Positions 11,346 to 22,421 of a stretch of DNA of 64,000 bases are shown piece after piece (position 1 is the stretch's first letter; every line of letters begins with the position of its first letter). A program made the position numbers and the translations under genes. The notes beneath the pieces are model-generated. The model did not search any database and was not told where the DNA came from. It worked only from the letters and a program-made list of their open reading frames with translations. Source of the stretch: Sordariomycetes sp. S80-01Y (Eukaryota; Ascomycota; Sordariomycetes); contig JAXQJY010000031.1 of NCBI GenBank assembly GCA_037042185.1, forward strand, positions 1,550,001 through 1,614,000, written 5' to 3'.

Positions 11346-12830
11346 TCAGAAAGTAGCTGACCGCCCGCCCTCACGTGTCTCCCTCCGCGCAAGTTTCTTC
11401 ATCTTGCTCCTCTCCGCCTTCACGTCGTGCTTGTAGTTCACATCGTCCACGCCCACGTCCTTGCCCGGAGCCAGGAGCTCCCGGTTCCAGATGGCGCGCC
11501 CTTGGCAGATGATGCACATGAACCACAGGGGAATCATGATGACGGTCACCACAGATCCGGCAATCTTGATGGGCTTGCTGTTGAGAGCTTCTCCGATGCG
11601 GATCGTCGCAGTGGCGAGACCGACGTTGGGGAAGATGAAGGACCACCATTGCAGCGCAAAGCTCATCTTCTTGATGCTGTGGAAGACCGAGACGGTCGAC
11701 AGGGCAGAGAACCAGATCGCGATGAGCCACAAGAAGAGCGCAGCTGGCACGGCCACTGCGTACCACAGCTCGCCCACAGGAAGAGAGGTGACCCCCAGGA
11801 AATCTGGCGGCAACGCCGACATGGCTTGCTTGCCGAGCGTGAGGAGACCAGCGCAGGTGTAAGCGGCGGGACCGACGGACATGTACATGCCTGGGCGAAC
11901 CGACGCATCGGGCATGTCGTTGTGAATCAAGCGTGTGAGATAAACCGTGTAGACCATGAAGGCGAGGATCCAACCAAGCCCCTGCCCAGCAAGACCACCC
12001 ACGATGAGCTCAATGGCGGCCTGCTGGGGCTGTGTCTTGGCAATCGACGACGCCAACACGCCAGTAACCAAGAAGGGGTACGCCGGGAAGATCCACACAG
12101 GCATCGCGTCGCCGGGCTTCATCTTCTCGACTTCAAAGATGACGTGGTATTGCAAGACGGCCACAATCATCGCACAGGCGTAGTAGATCCAGAAGAGGAC
12201 CCTCACCGCCTGCACAAGCCACGGACCACACGCCGGGACGCCGTAGACCTGCATGCCGTAGATGACGAGGGCCACAGAGGTCCAGAAACCGCCAAAGAAG
12301 AAACTTTCGCTCGGGTGGTGAAGACTAGTGCTAATGGCGCGAGGCTTGCGGACGAAGCGGGCGATGATAAGACTGAGCAGAGCGAGGAACATGATCAGGC
12401 TGACGATATAGAAGATCTTGCCAATGGTTACCAGGCCGGTAAAGGTGTAGGGCTGGATCGAGAGGAGGATTGAGATGGAGCCGGTAGACAGACTGGCGGG
12501 GAACCAAGCCCAGGTAATTCGGATGGATCGTTGCGCAAAGGATAGCTTAGGGCGACGGTGGGCATGGTTTGAGTTCCGGCTGGCCGCAGCTTCGAGATCG
12601 TTGCCATTCGTCTTTTCGTGACCTGAAGATGGCGAAGGCTCGTCTTTACCAACGCCATGACGTCCATCTCCAGGCTGTGATTCGGTCTTTTCGTTGAAGT
12701 CGTCTGAGGCACTATGCTGCGACCGCTGATGCACGGCCGGGACATTGTCATTGGCATGATCATGGCTCTGCACGCCAGAAGCATGTTGAGCATTGTCTCC
12801 CAGAGGAGGTTGAGCGCCGTTCGTTGCCAT
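11346..12830 (-). CDS. C4-dicarboxylate/malic acid-type transporter (TehA/Mae1 family)
   Basis: Single exon, 494 residues. An N-terminal polar tail of about 95 residues (rich in N, H, D, S and E) faces the cytosol by inference. About ten hydrophobic segments follow, beginning at FAQRSIRITWAWFPASLSTG and including FFGGFWTSVALVIYGMQVYG, WIFPAYPFLVTGVLASSIA, GLGWILAFMVYTVYLTRLI and WWSFIFPNVGLATATIRIGE. This is the layout and motif set of the voltage-dependent anion channel/tellurite-resistance superfamily, which includes fission yeast Mae1 malate permease and Ssu1 sulfite pumps. WWSFIFPNVG with TIRIG is characteristic of the malate permease branch. A short charged C-terminal tail (KAERSKMKKLARRE) follows. 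The substrate (malate, succinate or sulfite) is not certain. Confidence 0.85.
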   Translation of the reverse strand: MATNGAQPPLGDNAQHASGVQSHDHANDNVPAVHQRSQHSASDDFNEKTESQPGDGRHGVGKDEPSPSSGHEKTNGNDLEAAASRNSNHAHRRPKLSFAQRSIRITWAWFPASLSTGSISILLSIQPYTFTGLVTIGKIFYIVSLIMFLALLSLIIARFVRKPRAISTSLHHPSESFFFGGFWTSVALVIYGMQVYGVPACGPWLVQAVRVLFWIYYACAMIVAVLQYHVIFEVEKMKPGDAMPVWIFPAYPFLVTGVLASSIAKTQPQQAAIELIVGGLAGQGLGWILAFMVYTVYLTRLIHNDMPDASVRPGMYMSVGPAAYTCAGLLTLGKQAMSALPPDFLGVTSLPVGELWYAVAVPAALFLWLIAIWFSALSTVSVFHSIKKMSFALQWWSFIFPNVGLATATIRIGEALNSKPIKIAGSVVTVIMIPLWFMCIICQGRAIWNRELLAPGKDVGVDDVNYKHDVKAERSKMKKLARRETREGGRSATF

Positions 12831-14094
12831 TTGAGCTCGTGCCTCCCGTTTCTTGAGTTCACAGAAATTTCTCGCCCTTGCGTCGCGCCAATCACTGAAT
12901 TCCCCAAGCAGGGAACGAAGAAGCGTAGGAGAGGAATCTCATGGATACGTTGCGCAACAAAGAATGTAGGGCCGTGAGAAGGATAAGGACGGATGCTGGA
13001 GGACAATACGCGTAGGATGTTTGTTAAGGTGCAAGATGCAGGTGACTTGTGGGAGATATTGCTTGTTAACTGGGGATTACGCAACGCGCTCGGGATGCGA
13101 TCGCTGCAAGCCGGTTTTAGGTGCTTGGCTGATGTCAGTGATAACGGGGATTATCTGGGGACTAACAGCAGGAAGGTCCATTCGCTGAAACACATGACCC
13201 GCGTCTGCCCGTTTTCGGAGTAGCTTAACAGCCTCCATCGTGATCCACGCTCCAAGACGCGCAACACTCACGGTCTTGAAATTTTCCTTGGCTTGAAGTT
13301 CCCAGCATGATGGCAGCGCTCAGGTGATTGACTCTTCGCGGGTTCGGCACGAGCAGTAGTCTCCACCCCTGAAGTTCATGACTCGACAAATATGAAGATG
13401 CGAGGCGAAGCTGGCAGGTGGGAGAAGCCGTGGGTCAATCGGAGCCGAATACCTTGACATGGCAGAAAAAAGAAAGGAGCGAGGCGTTCGGGATTGAAGA
13501 TTGGCGGGCGAATGCGGACCTCGGGCCCGCGTCCCCGGCCGGCCAGATCCCGGCCAGGCCCACTTCTCTCCGGGTCGTCGGCTCACTCGTGGCCCGGTTC
13601 AGGGTTCGAGGCCGGACTCGGTTCTCTGGGCAGTGGGTGGACTCGGGGGGATAATACAGCCCATGATCGAGGTGTGTAGCTGCTCTAATGTAGGAGTGGT
13701 TTGCTAGAATGCGTCATTATCTCCAACATCGTTTATACCCCTCAGCACGTGCAGGAGGGGGGAGTGCACCAGTGTGGCGTCATCCGGTGTACCGTTGTCC
13801 ATGAGAAGATGATGGTAGTTACATGACCATTTTTGCGCGGCCTTGAGATGAAGTAGGGGTTCTTGGAAGAGACATCGAGGTGGTTTGATTGATTTGCTAT
13901 GCTGTCTGGTATCCCTAGCACCGTTACCGCCCAAAATGAATCCTCTGACCCCGTTGGTCTCCAACAACCATCGTCTTTGCGTGCCGCGCAACTATCGGAA
14001 GCGGCCGTGAGGTGTTCCGAGGCGGAAGCACTCCATATTTGTCCGAGATGTTGTTGAATCACATCGTGGTCACTGCATGCCTCGAGCGGCGCAT
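12831..14094. other. Intergenic, no gene recognised
   Basis: Holds the promoter and leader of the dicarboxylate transporter (from 12831) and the 3' region of the metallothionein gene. A GC-rich patch at about 13500-13640 opens several short overlapping plus-strand frames with no recognisable product. Confidence 0.5.
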
Positions 14095-14229
14095 TTAGTG
14101 CTGCAAACAGGTTAGCATCAAGCGAGGTCAGAGGTTCGTTTTCTGGCTGGGACCTACGCCGCAGGAAGAGCAAGAGCAGGAGTCGCAAGAGCCGGAGCAG
14201 TTGCAGCTGGAGCAGGAGCAGGGAGACAT
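14095..14229 (-). CDS. Metallothionein, 25 residues, two exons
   Basis: Exon 1 is 14229-14158 (24 codons) and exon 2 is 14100-14095 (His plus stop). Between them is a 57 nt intron with donor GTAGGT, branch GCTAAC and acceptor TTGCAG. The peptide starts MSPCSCSSCNC and has eight cysteines at positions 4, 6, 9, 11, 15, 18, 20 and 23. Apart from Met, Pro, Asn, Asp, His and two Gly, the rest is serine. The CxC-xx-CxC-xxx-C-xx-CxC-xx-C spacing, with no aromatic residue, is that of small fungal copper metallothioneins such as the Neurospora protein, which has seven cysteines. It binds Cu(I), and possibly Zn or Cd, through thiolate clusters in the cytosol for storage and detoxification. A TATA box lies about 106 bp upstream. 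A longer frame over the same DNA (13742-14416 minus) reads the cysteine codons as leucines and is a shadow. Confidence 0.88.
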
Positions 14230-14334
14230 GTTGACTGTTGTTTTGGGTGAAGTGGTTGAACTTAAGTTGTGTTGCTGTTAATGTAGGATGAGCTTGGGAG
14301 AAACAAGACTCTAGAATGCGACACAACCCGAGCC

Positions 14335-14341
14335 CTTTATA
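14335..14341 (-). promoter_or_regulatory. TATA box of the metallothionein gene
   Basis: TATAAAG on the minus strand, about 106 bp before the ATG at 14229. This spacing suits a short leader of roughly 75 nt and a strongly inducible promoter. I did not find a motif I could firmly call a metal-response site. Confidence 0.6.
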
Positions 14342-17300
14342 CCCATCTCCAACCGAGCTCCCCTCCAACATCCCACCCTCAACTGTCATGTCCGTCGGAG
14401 AGCTTTTGCCCCCCATGCAAGCTCGTAGCCTAACATGGCGGCCCGCATAAAGATGGCAGCGTGACGCTCAATAGATTCCGAGCAAGGATGAGCCAACCAA
14501 CGTGGCGTGTCTTCCAGACAGAACGCCTGTGAGGAGCCTAGAAGTTGCTCATGGCGGCTTCACGGCATCGATAAGACGGTGGGTGGGCCGGTGGTCCCCT
14601 CGCGGGGCGAGGGTGTCATTGGCTGCGACGCTGGACAGAGTGGGTGTGGTGCTGCTTCACATGCCATGAGCTCTGCATGGAGCTAGGGAAGATTCATGCT
14701 TCTGTTTCGACTGTTCTTCTGCGGGAATTCGACGAAATGCAGACTGGGTTTAAAGCTCTATCTCGGATCGTAAACAGTCTTGCAGGCGACTCGTCGCACG
14801 GGAGTCCAGCCACTTGGGGATACATCCTTGACAGCTTGCACGGACAATGAACAAGTGAAACTCGAAGCTCAAGAATGCACACGGTCCAATGGATCTAATG
14901 CTGGGACAACGGTCACGCCGCTCAAACCCCCGAAGTCACGAGAGCTTGGACCTGTAAGCAACCCGAGCATAGTTCCCGAGGTCCCAGCTAGCCATGACTA
15001 GCGGCTCATAGCGTGGGGCATTCCCGTCTCGAAAGCTTAGCTCCACTGGTCATCTCTCAGCCATGCGGCCACGCGAGGTTGCCTATGTCTAGCAGTGGTT
15101 GTTGTTCCTAGGGTGCGAACACGTGTTCGACAATCTCAAGTCTGTTTAGGATCTCGCAGAGGCTTTGTCTCGCGATGTGCACTCTATAAATCTCAAAGAT
15201 TTTATCCTGAATCAACAGCACTTCGCGATCTGACTCTGCAGAGTTGCTGGCCCGGGCACAGTAGTGTAGCCGTCACAAGACGATAAGCACCACTTGATGA
15301 TCTCCGAGGAAAGGCCAGGTCAAGGGCTGTGTTAGCCCAATGAAAAAGCCTGATTTACGTAAAGAGCCTTTGAATCCAACAGCTAAGAGGGATCAAAGCG
15401 CCCTTGGCCCTGACCAATTCGGCGACGCCGCTTAAAGTCGCATCGTATGAAAACAGGGCGCGAGGAAGCGCGTTACGCCAACGGACCAGGGATAGCGGTG
15501 GAACCACGGGCGGGATCCAGCGGGAATGCCCGACGGGTGGGAACCTGTCGCGGGATATTTGGACTTGATTCGGGGTGCGAGGCCGCGAGCGTGAGGCGGA
15601 AGCGTCTCGTGATGCGGATGATCTTGGGCGGCGTCCAGGTGTGAGTGGACAGTTCTTGAGTGACCCCCACGAGACGGATTCAGAAGACGAAAAGAGGGGA
15701 AGCTTGGGAGGGGGCTGGTCTGCCGCTTCAAGCGACGGAAAAAGGAGGTGACGGAAAGGGAGGAAGGTGGGAAAGGGGTACAGACCGAGCTGCGACGGTG
15801 AGGGAGCTGATGCCTGGGCCGATGAAGCGAGGTTATGGAGAGGGCGGACAGAGAGAGAGGGTTGGAAGAGAAGAAGCCTCACTGTAGTAGAACCAGACTG
15901 CCAGCGTCTTGTCGTTGAGTTGCAAACTGATCAACTCAGTCACGGTCTCCTGTGACAAGAAGGAGCATGCAGCGACAACAAGTGCTTCATGAACAGAGAA
16001 AGGCTCAAGTCCCAGGCTGTTCAAGGGCTTCTGATGTTGCACAAGAATTTGTGCAGCAGGTGCCTGATGAGAACAAAGGACGAGCGGTTGTCGACGACAC
16101 GGGACAGCGTCTTCCCTATATAGTGGCCATCAACGCCCAGCACGGCCTGGCCTTCAGACCGCCCTTTAAAACGTGCTCGCCTTCTCGTGGAGACTGCGAC
16201 TCCGTTCTCCAACGAGAAGCCATCACGAGATGGCGATAACGACGGACTCGTAGGCGTCGGCGAATGAAACAACGGCGACGACGACCTCTGCGCACCTTGA
16301 TGGACCGTTGCGGCCATCAAGGTTCTTGAGCGCATGCGTCTGGACGAGAACGGAAAAAGGATGACAGATGCTGTCTGATTCTCTTCTTTCTCTGATCTAT
16401 TACTTGTCCCGATCTACAATTGTTGCTTTCACTTAGAAATGGGCAGCTTTGCCACGCGCAAGTGCTGTTCCGCGGGCGACAGGCCACCAACGACGCCGCA
16501 GCCACGACGAGGGCCGTAACGGCATCAACTGCCACAGATGACGATGGGACAAGCGATAGGTACTTGATGGGGATGGCAATGATGTTCTTCCTCTCAGGTT
16601 CATGTTCGACTGCCTGATGGCCCCAGCCTCCGTCTCCTGTCCGGCCTCGAGCATTCAACACCAAACCAGCCGACCCTTCCCGTCGACCGCGAAGGAACAC
16701 CAGCTCCTGAACCATATCAGGTAGTATGGAAATCACAGGCCTGGGGCCGTGCAGTGCGATCCATCTTTCCCTCTGGGAGACGGCTTCGGTTCTAGTCCGG
16801 TGTTGTGTTTGAGCGCGCGTGGTCAAGCTCGCGCCTCTCCTCGAGCGACGAGACATCCCTGCAAAAGGCCCCAAGACAACAGGCCTGCTTTGTGCTCTAA
16901 ATAAGCATCAGTCATGGCTTTCCGCTGTAGTGCCCCAACCCCAGAGTTTCTCATGGGGCCATCACCGGCCGGCGACGTCGATACCTCCAGTCCGAATAAA
17001 GCCGACGCCTACAAAACGAATTGTCAACCCCGGTTACTGTGGCTTCTCCACGGGGACCCCCCATCAGAAGATGATGTAAAACCATATGCAGTCCCTCAAG
17101 ACGTCTGGAATCACCGATTATAGTCCAAGAGGTCTGCACAGGCCCGCAATCTGCTGGACACAAGATCATCAAGCGCCTACTGAAGACGATAGCGCGCTGC
17201 AAAAGAGTCCAGTTCGGCGGGCTATAAGGGAAAGACGGGTATAGGTCCCCTCTTCAGTCGAAACCAAAAATACACAGGGCTTCACGCAGACCGATAGATT

Positions 17301-17664
17301 TGAGAGAATGATGCGACCTTGGTTCGGTTCACGACCGATGATAACCTGTGTTGACCTGCCCATGACGATTCCCTAGCATATTGTGCTCTTTCACCATCTG
17401 CTGTCCAATATCTGCTGCCTAAGTTGAGCTCTCGACTACTTATCCACAGACCACACCAACTTTAGCTCTTGCTTATCGTCGTCTTCAATGAATGGAGTAA
17501 TCATGAAGACGGCCAACTGTGTGGTTGAAATGAATTTACATGGCGCAACAGTACCTAAGCCAGGACTATTGTCCGTCGAAAGTCGAAAGAATTGCCGTTC
17601 TTCCCTAAAGGACAAATGCTGAGAAGAACTCCGCCCATTATCCTCTAAATATTGTTGCCACCCC
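14342..17664. other. Long stretch without a recognisable gene
   Basis: About 3.3 kb between the metallothionein promoter and the 3' end of the NOD-like receptor gene. Open frames reach 175-185 codons on the minus strand (15355-15882, 16317-16874). They are arginine-, serine- and proline-rich, have no known motif, and overlap frames on the other strand in GC-rich DNA, so I do not call them genes. Confidence 0.45.
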
Positions 17665-20600
17665 CTAGGAAACCTTGTGCTTGCGCAACGTTAAGTCATG
17701 GGAACTGCTGCGACACTGAGCACCCATCTCAAAACACTCCAAGCAGACATCGAAGTCACCATCGTTACAAATAGAACAAACGCAGCGAAGAGCCCCAGCC
17801 GCAACCAATCGAGTGCATACATCACACCGCCTCGTCGATCCGCCTATCTCCATCAAGCTGGGCCCCCCCGTGAAAGTCACCATCGTCGATTTGGATATCT
17901 CTTCCACGAGCGAATTCAAGCACTGCTTGAGCGACTTGAGCATTGCCCCTCCTGGTCGCCCACCAGAGCAAACTCCGACCGAAGAAACCATGGAAGTCCA
18001 TGCAAGCATCTTCAATGCCAAGCAAACACGCAACAACTTCCGCGTGTCCATTCCTTGTAGCCGCAAAGATTGGCGTCGAGCCATACCTATCTTTCGTGTT
18101 TGCCAGACTTCCACACGAGCAGAGTTGCTCAACAACTCGCACGTGACCTTGAGCGGATGCTATGAAGAGCGAAGTGAGTCCGGAGATATCTTTGGCTTCA
18201 GTGCGTGCTCCGTTCTCGAGAAGTAGCTTAACCACCTCGAGATGCCCTTGAAAAGATGCCAAGTGCAGTGGCGTCCGATCGTAGTCGTCAATATTCATAA
18301 CGTCAGCTCCCTTCTCGAGAAGCAGCTTCACTACTTCGGTGTGGCCAGCGCTTGAGGCTCTGTTTAATGGTGTCTGTCCATGATTATCGGAAGCATCGAT
18401 ATCGGCTCCATTGTCAAGGAGAAGCTTAGCCGCATCAACATGCCCACTAATCATTGCTGAATGGAGCGGTGTTATTCCTGCTTCATGAGCAAGAGCTACA
18501 TTGGCTCCGTTCTCTAGAAGGAGCTTGATAGCCTCGATGTGGCCATTGCTTGAAGCAAAGTGGAGTGGTGTCCATCCGTCTTTATCCGTAGTGGAAAGAC
18601 TAACTCCCTTCTCGAGGAATAGCTTCATAACCTCGGTGTGGCCTTTATATGAAGCTAAGTGTAGTGGGGTCCATCCGTCTTTAATCGTAGGGGAAAGACT
18701 AACTCCCTTCTCGAGGAGTAGCTTAACAACCTCGGTGTGGCCAGTACATGAAGCTAAGTGTAGTGGTGTCCATCCGTCTTTAATCGGAGTGGAAAGACTA
18801 ACTCCGTTCTCGAAAAGTAGCTCAACAACCTCGGTGTGGCCATTACATGCAGCTACGTGAAGTGGTGTCCGTCCAATTTTATCTGGGGTCGTTAAATCGG
18901 CTCCCGCATCGAGCAGTAGCTTAACCACCTCTACGTGTCCCTGATGTGAGGCGTGGCTCAACGACGTCAACCGCTCACCATCTTCGGCTTTGACATCCGC
19001 CCCCTTCAATAAAAGAAGCTTAACCAAGTCGATAAACCCACACGCCGAGGCTGCATTCAGAGGGCTCCAGTCGTCGTCGCTGGTTAGGGCGACGTCGGCG
19101 CCCGCTTCAAGCAGCATTTCCGCAACTTCAAAGTGCCCATTGGCACAGGTGACTTCGAGTATTGTCCTTCCTGAGCTGCCTTTTTCGTTTGCACTATACT
19201 TGTGTTCCCGAAGGAAGTATTTCACAGTAGGAGTCAAGCCAAGTAGCGATGCATAATATAGAGGGCTCGATGTCCTGCTCTTCTTTGGCAGCGTTGCACT
19301 TGCTGACTCTTTATTTTTCCAGTCAAACCATTCCCTCCATGCATCGCAGGCAGCAGTACTTGGATCAAGCAGGATAATCGTGAGCCTCAGTATGTCGGGA
19401 TCGTTTGAGGCTCCCGCTGTTGTATGCTTATACCACGAGCGCGCTGCGTAATCTCGAAATGATCTCAGGGCATGGTTCATGTCGTCGTGAACGTCGTCCC
19501 AAACGCTGGGAATGATCATGTAACGGAGACACGCTCTAGCTAGCTCAGTGATTTGAATTGCTTCATGCGAAGACCGGAGTTGTTCGTTCGCCACCAGGAA
19601 CCCCTCTTTGCCAGGCATCTTGGATATGAAATATTGCTTGACCGAGAAATGGGTGAGATGCACAGTTCTCAACCCGATGTCGGGCGTTGGCGGCTGTTCT
19701 GATGCCGCGCTCCGAATCTCCAAGAGGGATCCGCATAGTCGCAGTATCTCGCTATCGACGTAGTCCTCATCGATGGAATCTGGCATCTCATCCAGAGGGA
19801 GATCATCGCGATCCTCGTTGATGAGCACGGCCACAGTGATTTCAGAGACTGTTAGGGGTCGCACAGCAAATGCTGCCCACCGTAATAGGGAAAAGGTGCG
19901 TAATCGTTCTTCTTCCGGGAAGCCTAGGATTTTATCCCAGTTCCGGTCATAGAGGCGCTCCAGTCCGGTAGGCGCCTTGTCAATGGCATTGTGAAGCTGT
20001 TTCTTGTTCCTGCCACTGCGGAGCTCAGACTTCTGAAGTCGTAGCCATAAGAATTGACCCTGGCAGCGGGTAGCCAGCTTCTGAGAGATCTCGCCTCTGA
20101 CGTTTTCGTCCTTGTTGTGTAAATGACTGTCGACAAGACTTCTAGAATATAATACGGTGTCGTGTTGAACGTCCTCGGGAGAGATCTTGTATTCGAAGGT
20201 CGTGATATCCGCCCGACGAACGATGCATTGTCGTATTTCGGGCTCATCGCGACTAGTAATCATGATGCGGGTGGTCGTGCCGGCGACTGCTTGCTGAACC
20301 ATCCTCAAGAAGCTGGACACGGAGCTTGTGTTGTCCGAGTCCCACCCTTCACCACAACCAGCGCATTCGTCCAGTCCATCCATAATAAAAGTGCATCCCG
20401 GAAAGGCGTGGACGACTTCACGAAATATCCTGCCAATGTCGGCACGAGTTGCTGCCTGGCCATATTGGGCTTCCCATCTCTCACACACCAGTTCGAATAC
20501 GTCTGGGTGACATATCAACTGAGCAATCCATGATCTGATGGCGACAAAGGGGTCCCTACGGCTCTCAAAGTCCGACGAGAAGAAGAAATGCGCTGCCGGC

Positions 20601-21587
20601 TTTTCAAGTACGGATGACAAGTGCTCGACTATCCTTGCACAGAGAACCGTCTTCCCGAAACCAGCGGGCCCGTTGACCCAAAGAACCTTGGCTGACTCCA
20701 GCGGGAAATCGGGAGAGGCCCAGTCCAAAAAGGAGGCTCGTGTCAGGATCCAGTCGCAGGTACCGTCCAATCTCGTCTGAACAGCATTATCGTAGAGTTC
20801 GTTGGCGGTGTAGCGTCCAAGCAGCCATGCGTGGAGGCCTTTACGCGTCTCGGCTGCAACAGTTAACAGGGCTCGATGGTGGGACAGTAGAGAACCAACC
20901 CTCACGCTGCCTCTCCAGCCGAGCCAAGATTTGCTTGTATTCGGTCAAGAAGTCTCTGTTAGCACAAGCCACTGGAAATTCAATTAGCTTGTGCAATACA
21001 ATATCTCGAGGAGGGACAGTACCATCCAGCTGCTCGAGGGCATCATCACCACTCCTTCCTTGCACGGGCGTTGTATCCTTTGCTCCATCGGGAGGTACCA
21101 GGTTGTGAAGATCTTGCACCAGCTGTCCGAGCATTGCCAATTTCAATTCGCATTTATCTTTGTCCCACATCGCCCATCTGAGCCTCTGCCTTCTCGACTC
21201 GGACGCTGTGCTTGGGTACGGCGGTGTCCGACCTCTCGCAAACAGTCCATGCTTGGGATGCCCGCCGCCTGTGCCATGCCTAAGCAGAGATATATCGTCC
21301 GCGTCACTGCAGATGGTTCTGATGATCGATAGGTGCTCATGGACCCTCGACTCTATTCGGGGATCATCGAGTGCTTTGCGATGGCCGCGCGATGTTGCTT
21401 CTTGGCCGAACCCAGCCGCCTGGCCCCATCTCTCCAGGCGGAGCTTCTCGGCCTCGAAGTGAGCGCCTAGAGCACGGGAGTCGTCCCCAAAGTTCTTCCA
21501 CGCGTCGAATCTCTGGGCAGCTTCCAAACAGGAGCTAAATAAGCCGGCGAGCCCCGCAAGTCCAGCGGCAAGCCCTATAGGTTCCAT
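17665..21587 (-). CDS. NOD-like receptor: HeLo - NACHT - ankyrin repeats - ZZ finger
   Basis: Exon 1 is 21587-20906 and exon 2 begins at 20853. The 52 nt intron between them (donor GTGAGG, branch GTTAAC, acceptor TGCAG) joins LERQ to PETRKGLHAWLLGRY. Residues 1-220 are a HeLo domain (GLAAGLAGLAGLFSSCLEAA, then FGDDSRALGAHFEAEKLRLERWGQA). The NACHT domain has Walker A GPAGFGKT at about 289-296 and Walker B TFIMDGLDEC at about 382-391. About 13 ankyrin repeats span residues 755-1200. A ZZ zinc finger (CDVC, CVCSIC, CLECF and a final H) closes the protein in a different frame at 17665-17830. The join to it must lie near 17825-17925, most simply through one more short intron (a GATAG acceptor is present), but the exact donor is unclear. 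Fungal proteins of this kind sense non-self signals and trigger cell death through the HeLo domain. Length is about 1270 residues. Confidence 0.82.
18571..18867. repeat. Tandem 99 bp coding repeats (ankyrin units of the NOD-like receptor)
   Basis: Three consecutive 99 bp units start at 18571, 18670 and 18769. Each encodes one 33-residue ankyrin repeat. By eye, neighbouring units differ at about 10-11 of 99 positions. The flanking ankyrin units are far more diverged. The similarity at silent as well as replacement sites points to recent duplication or gene conversion among units. Confidence 0.85.
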
Positions 21588-22421
21588 AGCTGCGCGCGGT
21601 ACGCTGATACGACGTGACCGGGCGTGTTCATGTGAGAGGGTTGGACAAGATGATGATGCTAGAACTTAGTCGTTCAGTTTTATCGAGATAATGGAGACAA
21701 TCATGTCGATATCCTCCAAGGCAGACTGGAGACCTCAACACTGCCTCGATTGTGTCTACCTTGCAGTCTGGCCAGCCAACCCCGCACCAGCTGCCATTGC
21801 GAGGCTGACCAAACTTGTGTCGCTCGCCATCTCATGGACTTCGCTGCAAGCTCAGCTACACATTAATATATTTATCATTCTTGTAAGGAAACTGGTAAAG
21901 GTATTGTAGCATTAGTCAGATGTATGATTTGATACTGAGATCATACGTAAAACTGGGCTTGTTGAGGGACATTGTCGGTTTAACCCCTTATTAGATAGAT
22001 CCCCATTGAAGTATTTATACATATGTTAATAAAAGTAGTCGCAATATATAACACGCATGTATACCATCATCAAAATGAAGCCATCACTGAGTAGTATATA
22101 TTATTATGTGAACAGCTATGAATAATCGTACGTCAGGACCTGGATTGTTGAAGAGAGTGAAGAGGTGCGGCTGAGGACTGTATTAATCTCTTAAAGTTCT
22201 AAGCTGCTCGAGCTCTCCGTCATGCTTTTGTGCATGTACACACAAGACTGTTACTTGAAGCAGGGCCCTCGCTGCTGGGTCCTCTCCAGGTTCCTGACAG
22301 TGTACCGTCAATAATAGCGGCGGCAGCGGCGTTACACCTCGTCGTCAGGCCAGTGCAAGAGACACCTTTTGGGGGGAGCATATGGTCTTTTAGACTCACG
22401 TACACTATCTTACAGCTTATC
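21588..22421. other. AT-rich intergenic region
   Basis: Holds the receptor promoter and the 3' end of the transcription factor gene. From about 21840 to 22140 the sequence is clearly more AT-rich than its surroundings, with TATATA and TTATTA runs. No gene is seen. Confidence 0.5.

Noticed and set aside
11427-12473. 348-codon plus-strand frame antisense to the dicarboxylate transporter
   Set aside because: It is very charged (D, H, R, E) because it is the reverse of hydrophobic codons, and it has no domain.
13600-13625. GGTTCGAGGCC, resembling a tRNA T-loop (B box)
   Set aside because: There is no complementary T stem, and no A box or acceptor stem at the right distance.
13742-14416. A 224-codon minus-strand frame over the metallothionein gene
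   Set aside because: It reads the Cys/Ser codons as a leucine/arginine run and has no motif. The 25-residue metallothionein frame with a canonical intron explains the same DNA much better.
15355-15882. 175-codon minus-strand frame
   Set aside because: It has Pro/Ser/Arg-rich low complexity, no motif, and equally long plus-strand frames in the same GC-rich patch.
16317-16874. 185-codon minus-strand frame
   Set aside because: No recognisable domain. The composition matches non-coding frames nearby, and no plausible splice extension was found.
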